A DNA stretch of 29,208 nt from DATIHQ01 sp035480535 (GTDB lineage Bacteria; Chlamydiota; Chlamydiia; Chlamydiales; SM23-39): the NCBI GenBank assembly GCA_035480535.1, contig DATIHQ010000022.1, positions 1-29,208 of the forward strand. The letters are read 5' to 3'. The position numbers were made by a program, and so were the translations under genes. Positions 16,230 to 23,651 of the stretch are shown piece by piece. Under the pieces are notes generated by a model, which did not search any database, was not told the origin of the DNA, and worked only from the letters and a program-made list of their open reading frames with translations. The stretch's first letter is position 1, and every line of letters begins with the position of its first letter.

Positions 16230-18050
16230 TTAATCGTAATATTTTGGTTGGAAGAAAAGAATTTTTCCAGAAAGAGGGAGCAAATGGAGTTGAAACGTAG
16301 CAGATTCAAACGATTTTGTCTCTGCCAAACCCGTTATGAGATTGATGGCGGTTGTTTGTCTAAATCCTTGCATTTCGAGAGTTTCTTGCGCCGCTTTTTG
16401 TCCAAAATTGATCGCTAAAATTCGGGTAAAGCCATTTTCTTTTGTCCGATAGATTAAAATCAGTACCTCTCGGTGATAGGTTTGCGCGACTTCAACCAAC
16501 TCCCCATTTTGGATGTTGTGATCCCGCCTCACTTGGAGAATTTGTCTCAATCCCGATGCAAAAGAGATAGGATTGGTGAGCTGAATGGGAAAACTGGCGT
16601 AAAGAGTGTTCTCATTGCATCCCATCAAATCAAAGCGACTCGATTGCCCCGGAAGCGCCCCCAAAAGATCGGGAACGGAAAAAGAAAAGGCGCCTGGCTG
16701 CATCGCATAGAAGAAAGCCAATAGCAAATGAGCCTTTGCAATGGAGTCTCTCTGGTTCGCATAATCTTCCAATCCCAAGGCACCCGCGCAATAGCTCACC
16801 CAAGTAGCGGGGGGAGATTCTTCCCCTTGCTTTTCTCCCAGGCGGGCCATGTCTTCTTTCATCAGGCGCCTGCGGAGAACTTCTCCTGTGAAGTACTCTT
16901 CATAGTAGCGGAATTTTTTCTTTGGATTTTCTACAAGCTCTGTCCAGTCGCAGGCAAAAGAATCAGGAGGCTGCAAAGCATGAACGAACCGCTGCGCCGC
17001 CACCTCTTCTTCTAAATAAAGGCGATAAATCATCTTCAGCGCTTCGGCATCTTGCGTCACCAGCGCATGCAAAAGAGCGGGGCGCGTCAACCCATCGACC
17101 AGCAAATCGGCAGAGGCTTTTTTATAATTCGCCAGCCCTCCCTTCACTTCTTGGGCGCTAAAGGCTCCCATTTTTCGGATCCAAAGGGAGAGATTTTCCT
17201 GTGCATAACTTTCCAGATTGGCATCGAGGTGGAAAATCTTCTCCCCCAATCGATGATAGGAATCGAGGCTATCTCCTGCGGCCAAACGCATCGCGGCAAA
17301 GGAAGGATCGAGCCAATCGAGCACAGGATCTGCTTTATTTTCCTTCAAATAGATCCAGCGGCGCATCTTCCCGTCCACGCCATTCACCCGATCGGTCGCA
17401 TTCCATTCGCTCTCCTTCACATAAGGCGTATCATGCCCCGTAATATATCCCTTTTTCTGCAACCCCTGAATGGATAACCAAGGAACATTCGCCGACCATT
17501 CTCCTTTTGGCACCAATGGCAGCAGCTTCCAGTCGCTCTTTTCAATTTCGACCAAATGATAAAGACCTGGATAATCCCCATGATTTTTCAACGCCAACCC
17601 AAAATCAGTCCCGACTCCCGTGCTTCCCCCCACCGTATCGCCAATCAAGACAATCCCTCGTTTCTGCAACAAAGAAGCCAACTCTTTCCAATCCGCCTCG
17701 CTGCCCCACCGCGGATCAATCCCAAGCCCCGTCCGCTGCCCGCCTCCCTTTTTCAATCCCACCAATCGAATGCCCTGCACACCCATCTCTCGCAGCGCCT
17801 CGACAAATGACTCATTGGCTAGCGTCATCAATACCGATTCGCCACACTGGGGTGCAATTTCTTTTAGATCGATCGTAAACCAAATGGAGGCCATATCCAG
17901 CGTTTTCTGAATTTGCGGCAATCTAGAGGGCGTCGCCGCTTTTGCAATCTCGAGTGTATACAATTTTGAAACACTCTCCGCTTGCTGCAGCATCGACGGC
18001 TGCTCAACATTCGCAAATAGGACAAGAGGCAGGAGAAGAAGAGTACGCAT
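16230..18050 (-). CDS. Secreted GH13 (alpha-amylase/trehalose synthase)-like protein with altered active site
   Basis: 606 residues from the ATG at 18050; an in-frame TTG at 18086 is less likely because the ATG gives a clean signal peptide (MRTLLLLPLVLFANVEQ). The centre resembles the GH13 barrel. FVEALREMGVQGIRLVGL matches strand/helix 2. W-K-E-L-A-x-L-L-Q-K-R-G-I-V-L-I-G-D-T-V matches the region I strand, but without the N-H pair. KIFHLDANLES lies where region II (G-F-R-x-D) is expected, with the Arg replaced by His. A late block, LLLAFFYAMQPGAFSFSVPDLLG, matches the strand 8 area. The catalytic Asp may be kept, but other conserved residues are missing. Activity is therefore doubtful and a binding role is possible. 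The periplasm is the likely site. Confidence 0.55.
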   Translation of the reverse strand: MRTLLLLPLVLFANVEQPSMLQQAESVSKLYTLEIAKAATPSRLPQIQKTLDMASIWFTIDLKEIAPQCGESVLMTLANESFVEALREMGVQGIRLVGLKKGGGQRTGLGIDPRWGSEADWKELASLLQKRGIVLIGDTVGGSTGVGTDFGLALKNHGDYPGLYHLVEIEKSDWKLLPLVPKGEWSANVPWLSIQGLQKKGYITGHDTPYVKESEWNATDRVNGVDGKMRRWIYLKENKADPVLDWLDPSFAAMRLAAGDSLDSYHRLGEKIFHLDANLESYAQENLSLWIRKMGAFSAQEVKGGLANYKKASADLLVDGLTRPALLHALVTQDAEALKMIYRLYLEEEVAAQRFVHALQPPDSFACDWTELVENPKKKFRYYEEYFTGEVLRRRLMKEDMARLGEKQGEESPPATWVSYCAGALGLEDYANQRDSIAKAHLLLAFFYAMQPGAFSFSVPDLLGALPGQSSRFDLMGCNENTLYASFPIQLTNPISFASGLRQILQVRRDHNIQNGELVEVAQTYHREVLILIYRTKENGFTRILAINFGQKAAQETLEMQGFRQTTAINLITGLAETKSFESATFQLHLLPLSGKILFFQPKYYD

Positions 18051-18102
18051 TTCTCCTTGATTAGCTTTTAGAAAGGGAAAAGTCAATGGAAGAAATTCAG
18101 AA

Positions 18103-18132
18103 TTGACTTTTGATAGTTATAGGAAGTATTTT
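18103..18132 (+). promoter_or_regulatory. Possible promoter of the AlbA_2 gene
   Basis: TTGACT (18103-18108), an 18-base spacer and TATTTT (18127-18132). It would start transcription only a few bases before the ATG at 18143, giving a nearly leaderless message, which fits the absence of a well-placed Shine-Dalgarno. Weak evidence. Confidence 0.3.
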
Positions 18133-18142
18133 TTTATTCCAT

Positions 18143-19993
18143 ATGGTGTCCTTTTCTCAACCTACTCTCAATCCTGTAGATATTCTTTCTCGTTTGAGCT
18201 GGAACGAGAGTGATGACTTGGAATTTAAGTCAGCAGGAGGGGGAGTTCCTGGAAGTCTATGGGAAACCTACAGTGCGATGGCCAATACACGAGGTGGCGT
18301 TATTCTGCTAGGTGTTGAGAACGATGGTTCTGTCAGTGGTATAAGAGACATTGGTAAGATCAAGAAAAATTTCTGGGATACGATTAACGACCGAGGAAAA
18401 GTGAATATCAACCTTCTTAGTAGCAGCGATGTCCAAGAAGTTGCACATCTGAAAGGTATGTTACTTGCTATTCGTGTTCCTCGCGCCACTCGTTATCAAG
18501 GTCCAGTATTTATTGGGCAAAATCCGCTCACCGGAACTTATAGGAGGAATTCAGAGGGAGATTATCACTGCACCGAACAAGAAGTCGGTCGAATGCTGGC
18601 AGATCGCGCTCAAGAATCTGCAGACAGTCGTATTCTTGAACATTTCACATTGGATGATCTTGATCTCCTCAGTTTACAACAATACCGTCAGCGGTTTGCT
18701 TCGCATAAACCAACCCATCCATGGTTAGATGAGGATGAAAAAGGATTACTTAGCAAACTTAATGGGTGGCGTTCATGTCGAAGTAGCGGCAAGCAAGGGA
18801 TAACTGTAGCTGGTTTGCTAATGTTTGGCAGAGAAGAAGCTCTTCGTGAAGCACTTCCTCAATACCATGTGGATTTTCGTGAAAAACTCTCCAATGATCC
18901 TGCGATACGTTGGACGGATCGCCTCATGCTGGATGGAACCTGGTCTGGAAATCTATATCAATTTTATGTGCGTGTCGTTCAAAAGTTGGCGGTAGATCTA
19001 AAGCTCCCTTTTCAATTAGATAGTGACTTTTTTCGCAAAGGGGAGACTGTCGTTCATGTTGCCATCAGGGAAGCCCTGGTAAATGCGTTGATTCACGCTG
19101 ACTATCAAGGCCAGGGGGGTATTGTAATCGAAAAATATCAGGATCATTTCGAATTCTCAAACCCTGGATCACTACTAATGTCAATCGACCAGCTGTTATC
19201 TGGCAACATAAGTGAGTGTCGGAATAAATCTTTGCAGACCATGTTTACGATGATCGGTGCAGCAGAAAAAGCGGGATCTGGCATTGATAAAATACGAACA
19301 GGATGGAACTCTCAGCATTGGCGGTCTCCAATGATCAGAGAGCAGATGCAACCTGATCGTGTATTGTGGGGGCTGCCGATGGTGAGCCTAATCCCTGATG
19401 AGGCGCTAGCTAGACTAAAGAAGCGATTCGGAACAAAATTCTCAAAATTCAATCCGTGGGAAATCCAAGCTCTCGTGACTGCAGATATAGAAGGTTATGT
19501 AGATAATGCCAGGATGCGCCAAATCACCAATAAGCACGCGGCAGATATAACCAAACTCCTCCAAGACCTTGTCGGTCAAGGAGTTTTGATCCAGGATAGA
19601 CAAGGACGCTGGACGCGATATCGTCTTCCTCTCGAGGTTCACTCCGTACATAAGGAGGCCCACTCCGTACATAAGGAGGTCCACTCCGTACATAAAGAAA
19701 TAAATGACTCCGTACATAAGGAGGAAGTGCCTCCAGATCAATGGGATGCTCTTCTGATAATCGCAGAACCTGCTAGGCAAAATAGACGACTACCTCCTGT
19801 TGAAATGGAAAAGGCCATTTTGAGGCTTTGCCAAGGTTGTTGGCTTACCAGGAAACAGTTGGGTGATCTGTTAGACAGGAACCCCGATGGATTACGTTCT
19901 CGTTTTCTGACGCAAATGGTAGGTCATAAATTTCTTCAGTTGCGTTATCCAGATAAGCCAAACCGCGCAGATCAGGCATACTCGGTTTTATAA
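18143..19993 (+). CDS. AlbA_2/HATPase_c_4 putative transcriptional regulator with 7-residue repeats
   Basis: 616 residues from the ATG at 18143; an in-frame TTG at 18110 overlaps the putative promoter. The N-terminal AlbA_2 (Schlafen-type) domain has the E-F-K-S motif, then ANTRGGVILLGVENDG. In the middle a GHKL-type ATP-binding module shows REALVNALIHADY (about 310-322), FSNPGSL, and a G-S-G-I-D-K-I block. The C-terminus has winged-helix-like stretches on either side of four copies of a D/H-S-V-H-K-E unit (about 500-528). Such proteins are commonly stand-alone regulators or stress/defence-associated, often horizontally acquired. Codon use looks more AT-rich than in the genes on either side, which agrees with transfer. 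DNA target unknown. Confidence 0.85.
   Translation: MVSFSQPTLNPVDILSRLSWNESDDLEFKSAGGGVPGSLWETYSAMANTRGGVILLGVENDGSVSGIRDIGKIKKNFWDTINDRGKVNINLLSSSDVQEVAHLKGMLLAIRVPRATRYQGPVFIGQNPLTGTYRRNSEGDYHCTEQEVGRMLADRAQESADSRILEHFTLDDLDLLSLQQYRQRFASHKPTHPWLDEDEKGLLSKLNGWRSCRSSGKQGITVAGLLMFGREEALREALPQYHVDFREKLSNDPAIRWTDRLMLDGTWSGNLYQFYVRVVQKLAVDLKLPFQLDSDFFRKGETVVHVAIREALVNALIHADYQGQGGIVIEKYQDHFEFSNPGSLLMSIDQLLSGNISECRNKSLQTMFTMIGAAEKAGSGIDKIRTGWNSQHWRSPMIREQMQPDRVLWGLPMVSLIPDEALARLKKRFGTKFSKFNPWEIQALVTADIEGYVDNARMRQITNKHAADITKLLQDLVGQGVLIQDRQGRWTRYRLPLEVHSVHKEAHSVHKEVHSVHKEINDSVHKEEVPPDQWDALLIIAEPARQNRRLPPVEMEKAILRLCQGCWLTRKQLGDLLDRNPDGLRSRFLTQMVGHKFLQLRYPDKPNRADQAYSVL
19640..19725 (+). repeat. 21-bp tandem repeat encoding SVHKE units
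   Basis: CACTCCGTACATAAGGAGG recurs at 19640, 19661 and 19682, with a fourth copy near 19706 after a 3-base insertion. It encodes heptapeptides H-S-V-H-K-E-x. All steps are multiples of three. The near-identity at DNA level points to recent slippage or to strong constraint. Confidence 0.85.
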
Positions 19994-20005
19994 TGGAAAA
20001 GAAAG

Positions 20006-20458
20006 ATGCGTAAGATATTTCTGTGCGTGACGATCTTCTGCTGCTTTCCGCTAGCGCATGCTGTGGAGAGGGGTGAGGATGTCGTCTATCGTCTCTTCGA
20101 GTGGTATCGGAATTATAGTGAGAAAGCCGAGGCTGTTCCAACGATCGCGGAGTTGGAGTGTTTTTTCACTCCCGATTTCCATGTGATTAGCAATGGAATA
20201 GAGGTGTGCACTAGTTGTCGAGACTATCTCCCTCATTTTTCTACTCTGAAAAATAACTGCCGTTCTGCAAGAACATCGCCATTTCTTGAAGAGCCAATTA
20301 TCTCTGATGACAAGGTCGTTATCCGCTACAATGCAGATGTCGAGGAAATATCAGGCCGAAAAGTGCAACTCCAAGTCATCGCTATTCTTACCCTTGAACA
20401 AGGAAAGATCTCCAAGTGGGTTGAAGTCCTCCATGAAACCAGCCCCATCTATTGGTAA
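20006..20458 (+). CDS. Secreted SnoaL/NTF2-like protein
   Basis: 150 residues. A clear signal peptide, MRKIFLCVTIFCCFPLAHA, would be cleaved after Ala19, so the mature protein is periplasmic or exported. The rest has the order of an NTF2-like cone: helices (VVYRLFEWYRNYSEKAE), FFTPDFHVISNG, then strands DDKVVIRYNADVEE, KVQLQVIAILTLEQGKISKWVEVLHE. Such folds hold small ligands or act as enzymes of many kinds; no catalytic residues can be assigned. Two nearby Cys (C-T-S-C) could form a disulfide. It starts 12 bp after the AlbA_2 gene and probably shares its transcript. Confidence 0.65.
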   Translation: MRKIFLCVTIFCCFPLAHAVERGEDVVYRLFEWYRNYSEKAEAVPTIAELECFFTPDFHVISNGIEVCTSCRDYLPHFSTLKNNCRSARTSPFLEEPIISDDKVVIRYNADVEEISGRKVQLQVIAILTLEQGKISKWVEVLHETSPIYW

Positions 20459-20480
20459 GATGAGTGAATCCAAGGTATTT

Positions 20481-20498
20481 ATGCAGCAACTGCTGCAT
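20481..20498. terminator. Perfect hairpin between convergent genes
   Basis: ATGCAGCA-AC-TGCTGCAT, 8-base arms with a two-base centre (in practice 7 pairs and a 4-base loop). It fills the gap between the NTF2-like gene and tag and touches the tag stop codon. No U-tract follows on either strand, so termination is only possible. Confidence 0.35.
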
Positions 20499-21058
20499 TA
20501 ATGAAGTTCTGAATGTCTAAAGCAGGTGGTTAGGTGGTCGTTGACCATGCCGGTGGCTTGCATGAAGGCGTAGCAGATTTTGCTCCCCACAAATTTGAAT
20601 CCATGTTGTTTTAGATCTTTTTCCATTTTATCGGAGATTTCCGTGCAGCAGGGGATGTCCGCTTTGTTGACCCAGGTGTTGCGGAGCGGCTTGCCATCGG
20701 TAAACTGCCAAATGTAATTGTCGAAAGTTGTGTACTTGCTCTGGATCTTGAGGAACTCTTTTGCATTGTGGATCGCAGATTCAATCTTCAGCCTGTTTCT
20801 GATAATTCCCTGATTTCCGAGTAATTTGGTGACGTCCGCTGAAGTAAACCGGGCCACTCGGTGGGGATCGAACTGGGCGAAAGCCTCTCGAAAATGGGAT
20901 CGTTTTCTGAGAATCGTCAGCCAGCTCAGGCCAGCTTGCATCCCTTCCAGAATGAGGAATTCAAAGAGCTGCCCGTCGTTGTGCAGCGGGCAGCCCCATT
21001 CCTCATCGTGATAGGCGACATAGAGAGGATCGTCTTTACACCAAGGACATCGGTCCAA
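20498..21058 (-). CDS. tag: DNA-3-methyladenine glycosylase I
   Basis: Excises 3-methyladenine from alkylated DNA. The best start is a TTG at 21058. It gives 186 residues (E. coli Tag has 187), puts Cys4 and His17 exactly where the family's zinc snap has them (L-D-R-C-P-W, then A-Y-H-D-E-E-W-G), and has AGAGGA five bases upstream. An ATG at 21076 in the same frame has no ribosome site. Other family blocks: FEFLILEGMQAGLSWLTILRKR, N-x-x-G-I-I-R-N-R-x-K-I, and the C-terminal zinc ligands in N-D-H-L-T-T-C. With the TTG start it begins 2 bases after groEL's stop codon, so it is probably translated from the groEL message. Confidence 0.93.
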   Translation of the reverse strand: MDRCPWCKDDPLYVAYHDEEWGCPLHNDGQLFEFLILEGMQAGLSWLTILRKRSHFREAFAQFDPHRVARFTSADVTKLLGNQGIIRNRLKIESAIHNAKEFLKIQSKYTTFDNYIWQFTDGKPLRNTWVNKADIPCCTEISDKMEKDLKQHGFKFVGSKICYAFMQATGMVNDHLTTCFRHSELH

Positions 21059-21059
21059 T

Positions 21060-22643
21060 TCATTCCTCTTTTGCATTGGCGATGAGCGCCTCTGAGAGGA
21101 GCACGATGCCAGCCATCGAAACTGCATGGGTGAGGCTGTTTTTCACCACTTTCACCGGGTCGATGACGCCTGCTTTGAGAAGATCTTCCACTTTCTCGGA
21201 GAGGGCGTTGAAGCCGAAAGAGGCGGCTTTTTTCAATACTTCTTCAAGAAGAAGCGAGGGGTCGTAGCCCGTGTTAGAGACGATTTGCTTGAAGGGAGAC
21301 TCGCATGCGCGGAGGAGGATTTGCGCGCCCACTTCTTCCTCTTTGGAAAGCTTGAGCTTGGCACATGCTGCACCCGCTCTAAGAAGCGCTACGCCGCCGC
21401 CAGGGACAATCCCTTCTTCGAGGGCGGAACGAGTGGAGTTGAGGCTGTCCTCATACATCTGCTTTTTCTTTTTCATTTCCGACTCTGTGGGAGCGCCGAC
21501 GCGGATGAGGGCAACGCCGCCTTGGAGCTTGGCTTTTCGCTCTTCCAGCTTTTCTTTGTCATAGGTAGAGGTGGTCGTCTTGATCTCTGCATCGATTTGG
21601 GCAATGCGCGCGGCCAGCTCTTCAGCAGATCCTTTGCCGCCAACAATCGTTGTTTTTTCTTTGTCGATGACGATCTGATCGGCTGAGCCGAGGACGTCGG
21701 TTTCCACTTCCCGGAGAACGAAGCCTTTGTCTTCCGTCACGAACTGCGCGCCGGTAAGGATGGCGATATCTTCAAGGAGCGCTTTGCGACGATCGCCAAA
21801 GCCGGGAGCTTTGATGGCGGCGACTTTTAGCGTCCCGCGCAATTTATTGACAACGAGCGTGGAGAGGGCATCTCCCTCTACTTCTTCCGCGATGATGAGG
21901 AGCTCTTGGCCGGCGGCGGCGATTTGTTGCAGAAGAGGAAGGATCTCTTGAATGGAGGAAATTTTCTTGTCTGTGACGAGGATCGCGGGATTGGCCATTT
22001 CGACGATGAGCTTTTCTGCATTGGTGCAGAAATAGGCGCTTAAATAGCCTCGCTCAAATTGCATTCCCTCTACAAGTTCGATGGTCGTCTCTGTCCCTTT
22101 TCCCTCTTCAATGGCGACGACGCCTGTTTTGCCCACTTTCTCAAAGCATTCGGCAATTTTTTGCCCCACTTCTTGGTTGCCCGAAGCAGAAACGGTGGCA
22201 ATATTGCGGGTATCTTGAGAGTTTTTGACTTCGAGAGACATGGCGTCGATTTCTTTGAGCACTTTTTCCAAGGCTTTGTCCATGCCCCGCTTAATCGCAA
22301 TGGGATTGGCGCCAGAGGCGATGTTTTTTACGCCTCCCTGCACGAGCGCGCGAAGGAGAATGATGCCAGTTGTCGTCCCATCGCCTGATTTTTCTTTAAT
22401 CTTGGCGGCGACTTCTTTCCCCATGGAAACGCCCATGTTGATGAAGGTGTCCTTTAATTCGACATCTTTTGCGATGCTATTCCCATCGCTTGTGATCGTG
22501 GGAGAGCCCCAGCTCGTTTGCAAGCCTACACTGCGCCCTTTGGGTCCCAAAGTAATGGCCACAACATCGGCGAGTTGATCGATCCCTTGCTTGAGCGCAT
22601 TACGCGCATCTTCTTCAAAAACGATTTCCTTAGCATTTGTCAT
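21060..22643 (-). CDS. groEL: GroEL-type chaperonin paralogue (no groES, no GGM tail)
   Basis: 527 residues. Chaperonin ATPase residues are present: T-L-G-P-K-G-R, G-D-G-T-T-T, D-G in the TSDGNSIAKD segment, and the Asp in M-Y-E-D-S-L-N. G-G-G-V-A-L-L-R is also seen. Apical-domain residues around GYLSAYF and the L-L-I-I-A-E-E-V-E-G helix match standard GroEL, so the substrate site looks functional. The C-terminus ends A-N-A-K-E-E, without the Gly-Gly-Met tail. There is no groES or CIRCE element. Instead it is coupled to nadC by ATGA, with GAGGA five bases ahead of its ATG. Chlamydiae carry several groEL copies; one (GroEL3) sits beside murF in Chlamydia, and murF is 4 kb away here. Confidence 0.93.
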   Translation of the reverse strand: MTNAKEIVFEEDARNALKQGIDQLADVVAITLGPKGRSVGLQTSWGSPTITSDGNSIAKDVELKDTFINMGVSMGKEVAAKIKEKSGDGTTTGIILLRALVQGGVKNIASGANPIAIKRGMDKALEKVLKEIDAMSLEVKNSQDTRNIATVSASGNQEVGQKIAECFEKVGKTGVVAIEEGKGTETTIELVEGMQFERGYLSAYFCTNAEKLIVEMANPAILVTDKKISSIQEILPLLQQIAAAGQELLIIAEEVEGDALSTLVVNKLRGTLKVAAIKAPGFGDRRKALLEDIAILTGAQFVTEDKGFVLREVETDVLGSADQIVIDKEKTTIVGGKGSAEELAARIAQIDAEIKTTTSTYDKEKLEERKAKLQGGVALIRVGAPTESEMKKKKQMYEDSLNSTRSALEEGIVPGGGVALLRAGAACAKLKLSKEEEVGAQILLRACESPFKQIVSNTGYDPSLLLEEVLKKAASFGFNALSEKVEDLLKAGVIDPVKVVKNSLTHAVSMAGIVLLSEALIANAKEE

Positions 22644-23638
22644 AAAATCCTCAGTGGTTCAATCCGCATGGAAATATCCAGAGCGGGGGCTGAATGGGTT
22701 AAAGCTCCGATGGAGATCCCGTCGACACCTGTCGCTGCATAAGCAGAGAGAGTTTCGAGTGTAATTCCACCCGATGCTTCTAAATAAACTTTTTTCTGGG
22801 AGCCAGTTGCAAAACTCGCTGCTCTGCCCAAATTTGATGATTTTGGCGCCGATTCGCGCTCGCCGCAAGTTGACATATCCGACCGGCCATAGGCAACTTG
22901 CGGCGGGACCGAACTCGGCGGCAAAAGCGCGGATTTGGGCCAGCATTGGAGTTTTGCAACTGGCTCCTGGTTGCATTGTACACATTCGCGCACTTGTTGT
23001 GGCGACATATTATCCAAAAGGATCGCATCTGCTCCCGCTTCTACTGCTGGAATAAAATCAGCAGGGGAGTCAATTTCCACTTCAATCCGATGTTTTGGAT
23101 AGGCGATTTTCGCCCTCCGGATGCAAGAGACAAGATCACTCAACGCAAGGTGATTGTTTTTAATTAAAATCTGATCGGCTAAATGGAGGCGATGATTGGT
23201 GCCCCCTCCCATGCGCACCGCATATTTTTGCAGCGAACGGAGTCCTAAGATTGTTTTTCGGGTATCGAGAATCTGGCACTTCGTCCCCTTCACTTTTTCC
23301 ACACACTTTGCCGTCAATGTCGCGACGCCACACAAATGCTGCAAAAAGTTCACAGCCACTCGCTCTGCGCTTAAAAGAGAATGAGCCGGCCCTTCTACTT
23401 CAGCCAACACACTCCCTTTGTCATACATCTGGCCATCTTCTCCCAATACCTCGACCTTCAACTCCAGATCGCGCAGCTGAAAAATCCGCTCAATCCACTT
23501 CAAGCCCGCCACGCAGCCCCGCTGCTTTAACACAACCCGCGCCCGCGCTCGCAGCCCTCCCGGAACACAGGCAATCGATGTGAGATCTTCATGGACAAAA
23601 TCTTCAGCAAATTCCCGCAGAATTAGCGCATCTATCAT
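22640..23638 (-). CDS. nadC: Nicotinate-nucleotide pyrophosphorylase interrupted in frame by a palindromic element
   Basis: Quinolinate phosphoribosyltransferase makes nicotinate mononucleotide from quinolinate and PRPP. Family blocks: H-E-D-L-T, G-x-V-A-G-L, LLSAERVAVNFLQHLCGVAT, D-T-R-K-T-x-x-G-L-R, KYAVRMGGGTNHRLHLAD, I-E-V-E, AILLDNMSPQQV, and L-E-A-S-G-G-I. It has 332 residues against about 275-290 normally. The extra 57 lie between the helix RECVQCNQ and the strand KKVYLEASGG, exactly where the 22800-22966 element sits. The site is a helix-to-strand loop on the side of the barrel away from the active site, so enzyme function may survive. No nadA or nadB is visible. Next gene groEL overlaps by 4 bases. 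Confidence 0.93.
   Translation of the reverse strand: MIDALILREFAEDFVHEDLTSIACVPGGLRARARVVLKQRGCVAGLKWIERIFQLRDLELKVEVLGEDGQMYDKGSVLAEVEGPAHSLLSAERVAVNFLQHLCGVATLTAKCVEKVKGTKCQILDTRKTILGLRSLQKYAVRMGGGTNHRLHLADQILIKNNHLALSDLVSCIRRAKIAYPKHRIEVEIDSPADFIPAVEAGADAILLDNMSPQQVRECVQCNQEPVAKLQCWPKSALLPPSSVPPQVAYGRSDMSTCGERESAPKSSNLGRAASFATGSQKKVYLEASGGITLETLSAYAATGVDGISIGALTHSAPALDISMRIEPLRIL
22800..22966 (-). mobile_element. 167-bp palindromic MITE-like element inside nadC
   Basis: The terminal inverted repeats are perfect over 18 bp: GAGCCAGTTGCAAAACTC at 22800-22817 and its reverse complement at 22949-22966. Further pairing includes a perfect 12-bp inner arm, 22861-22872 with 22894-22905. The element is flanked by CTGG at 22796-22799 and 22967-22970, a 4-bp target duplication. 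167 + 4 = 171 bp = 57 codons, which keeps nadC in frame. On the nadC sense strand the element has no TAA, TAG or TGA at all, so all three frames stay open. It carries no transposase and would need one in trans if mobile. It could instead be a Rickettsia-type palindromic element; identity with any named family was not checked. Confidence 0.9.
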
Positions 23639-23651
23639 AAGAACAAACAGT

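Noticed and set aside
18050..18086. TTG start for the GH13-like gene at 18086.
   Set aside because: The ATG at 18050 gives a clean signal peptide and has AAGGAG just ahead; the extra 12 residues would block the signal.
19640..19725. Regular 21-bp repeats seen as a possible CRISPR or iteron array.
   Set aside because: There are no spacers, and the repeat is in frame within a long conserved-domain protein.
22659..22985. A second minus-strand reading frame across the nadC element, starting with M-C-T-M-Q-P.
   Set aside because: It is open because the element lacks stops in all three sense frames; it is out of frame with the conserved nadC blocks and has no ribosome site. It might be the coding frame of the element in other places, but this cannot be seen here.
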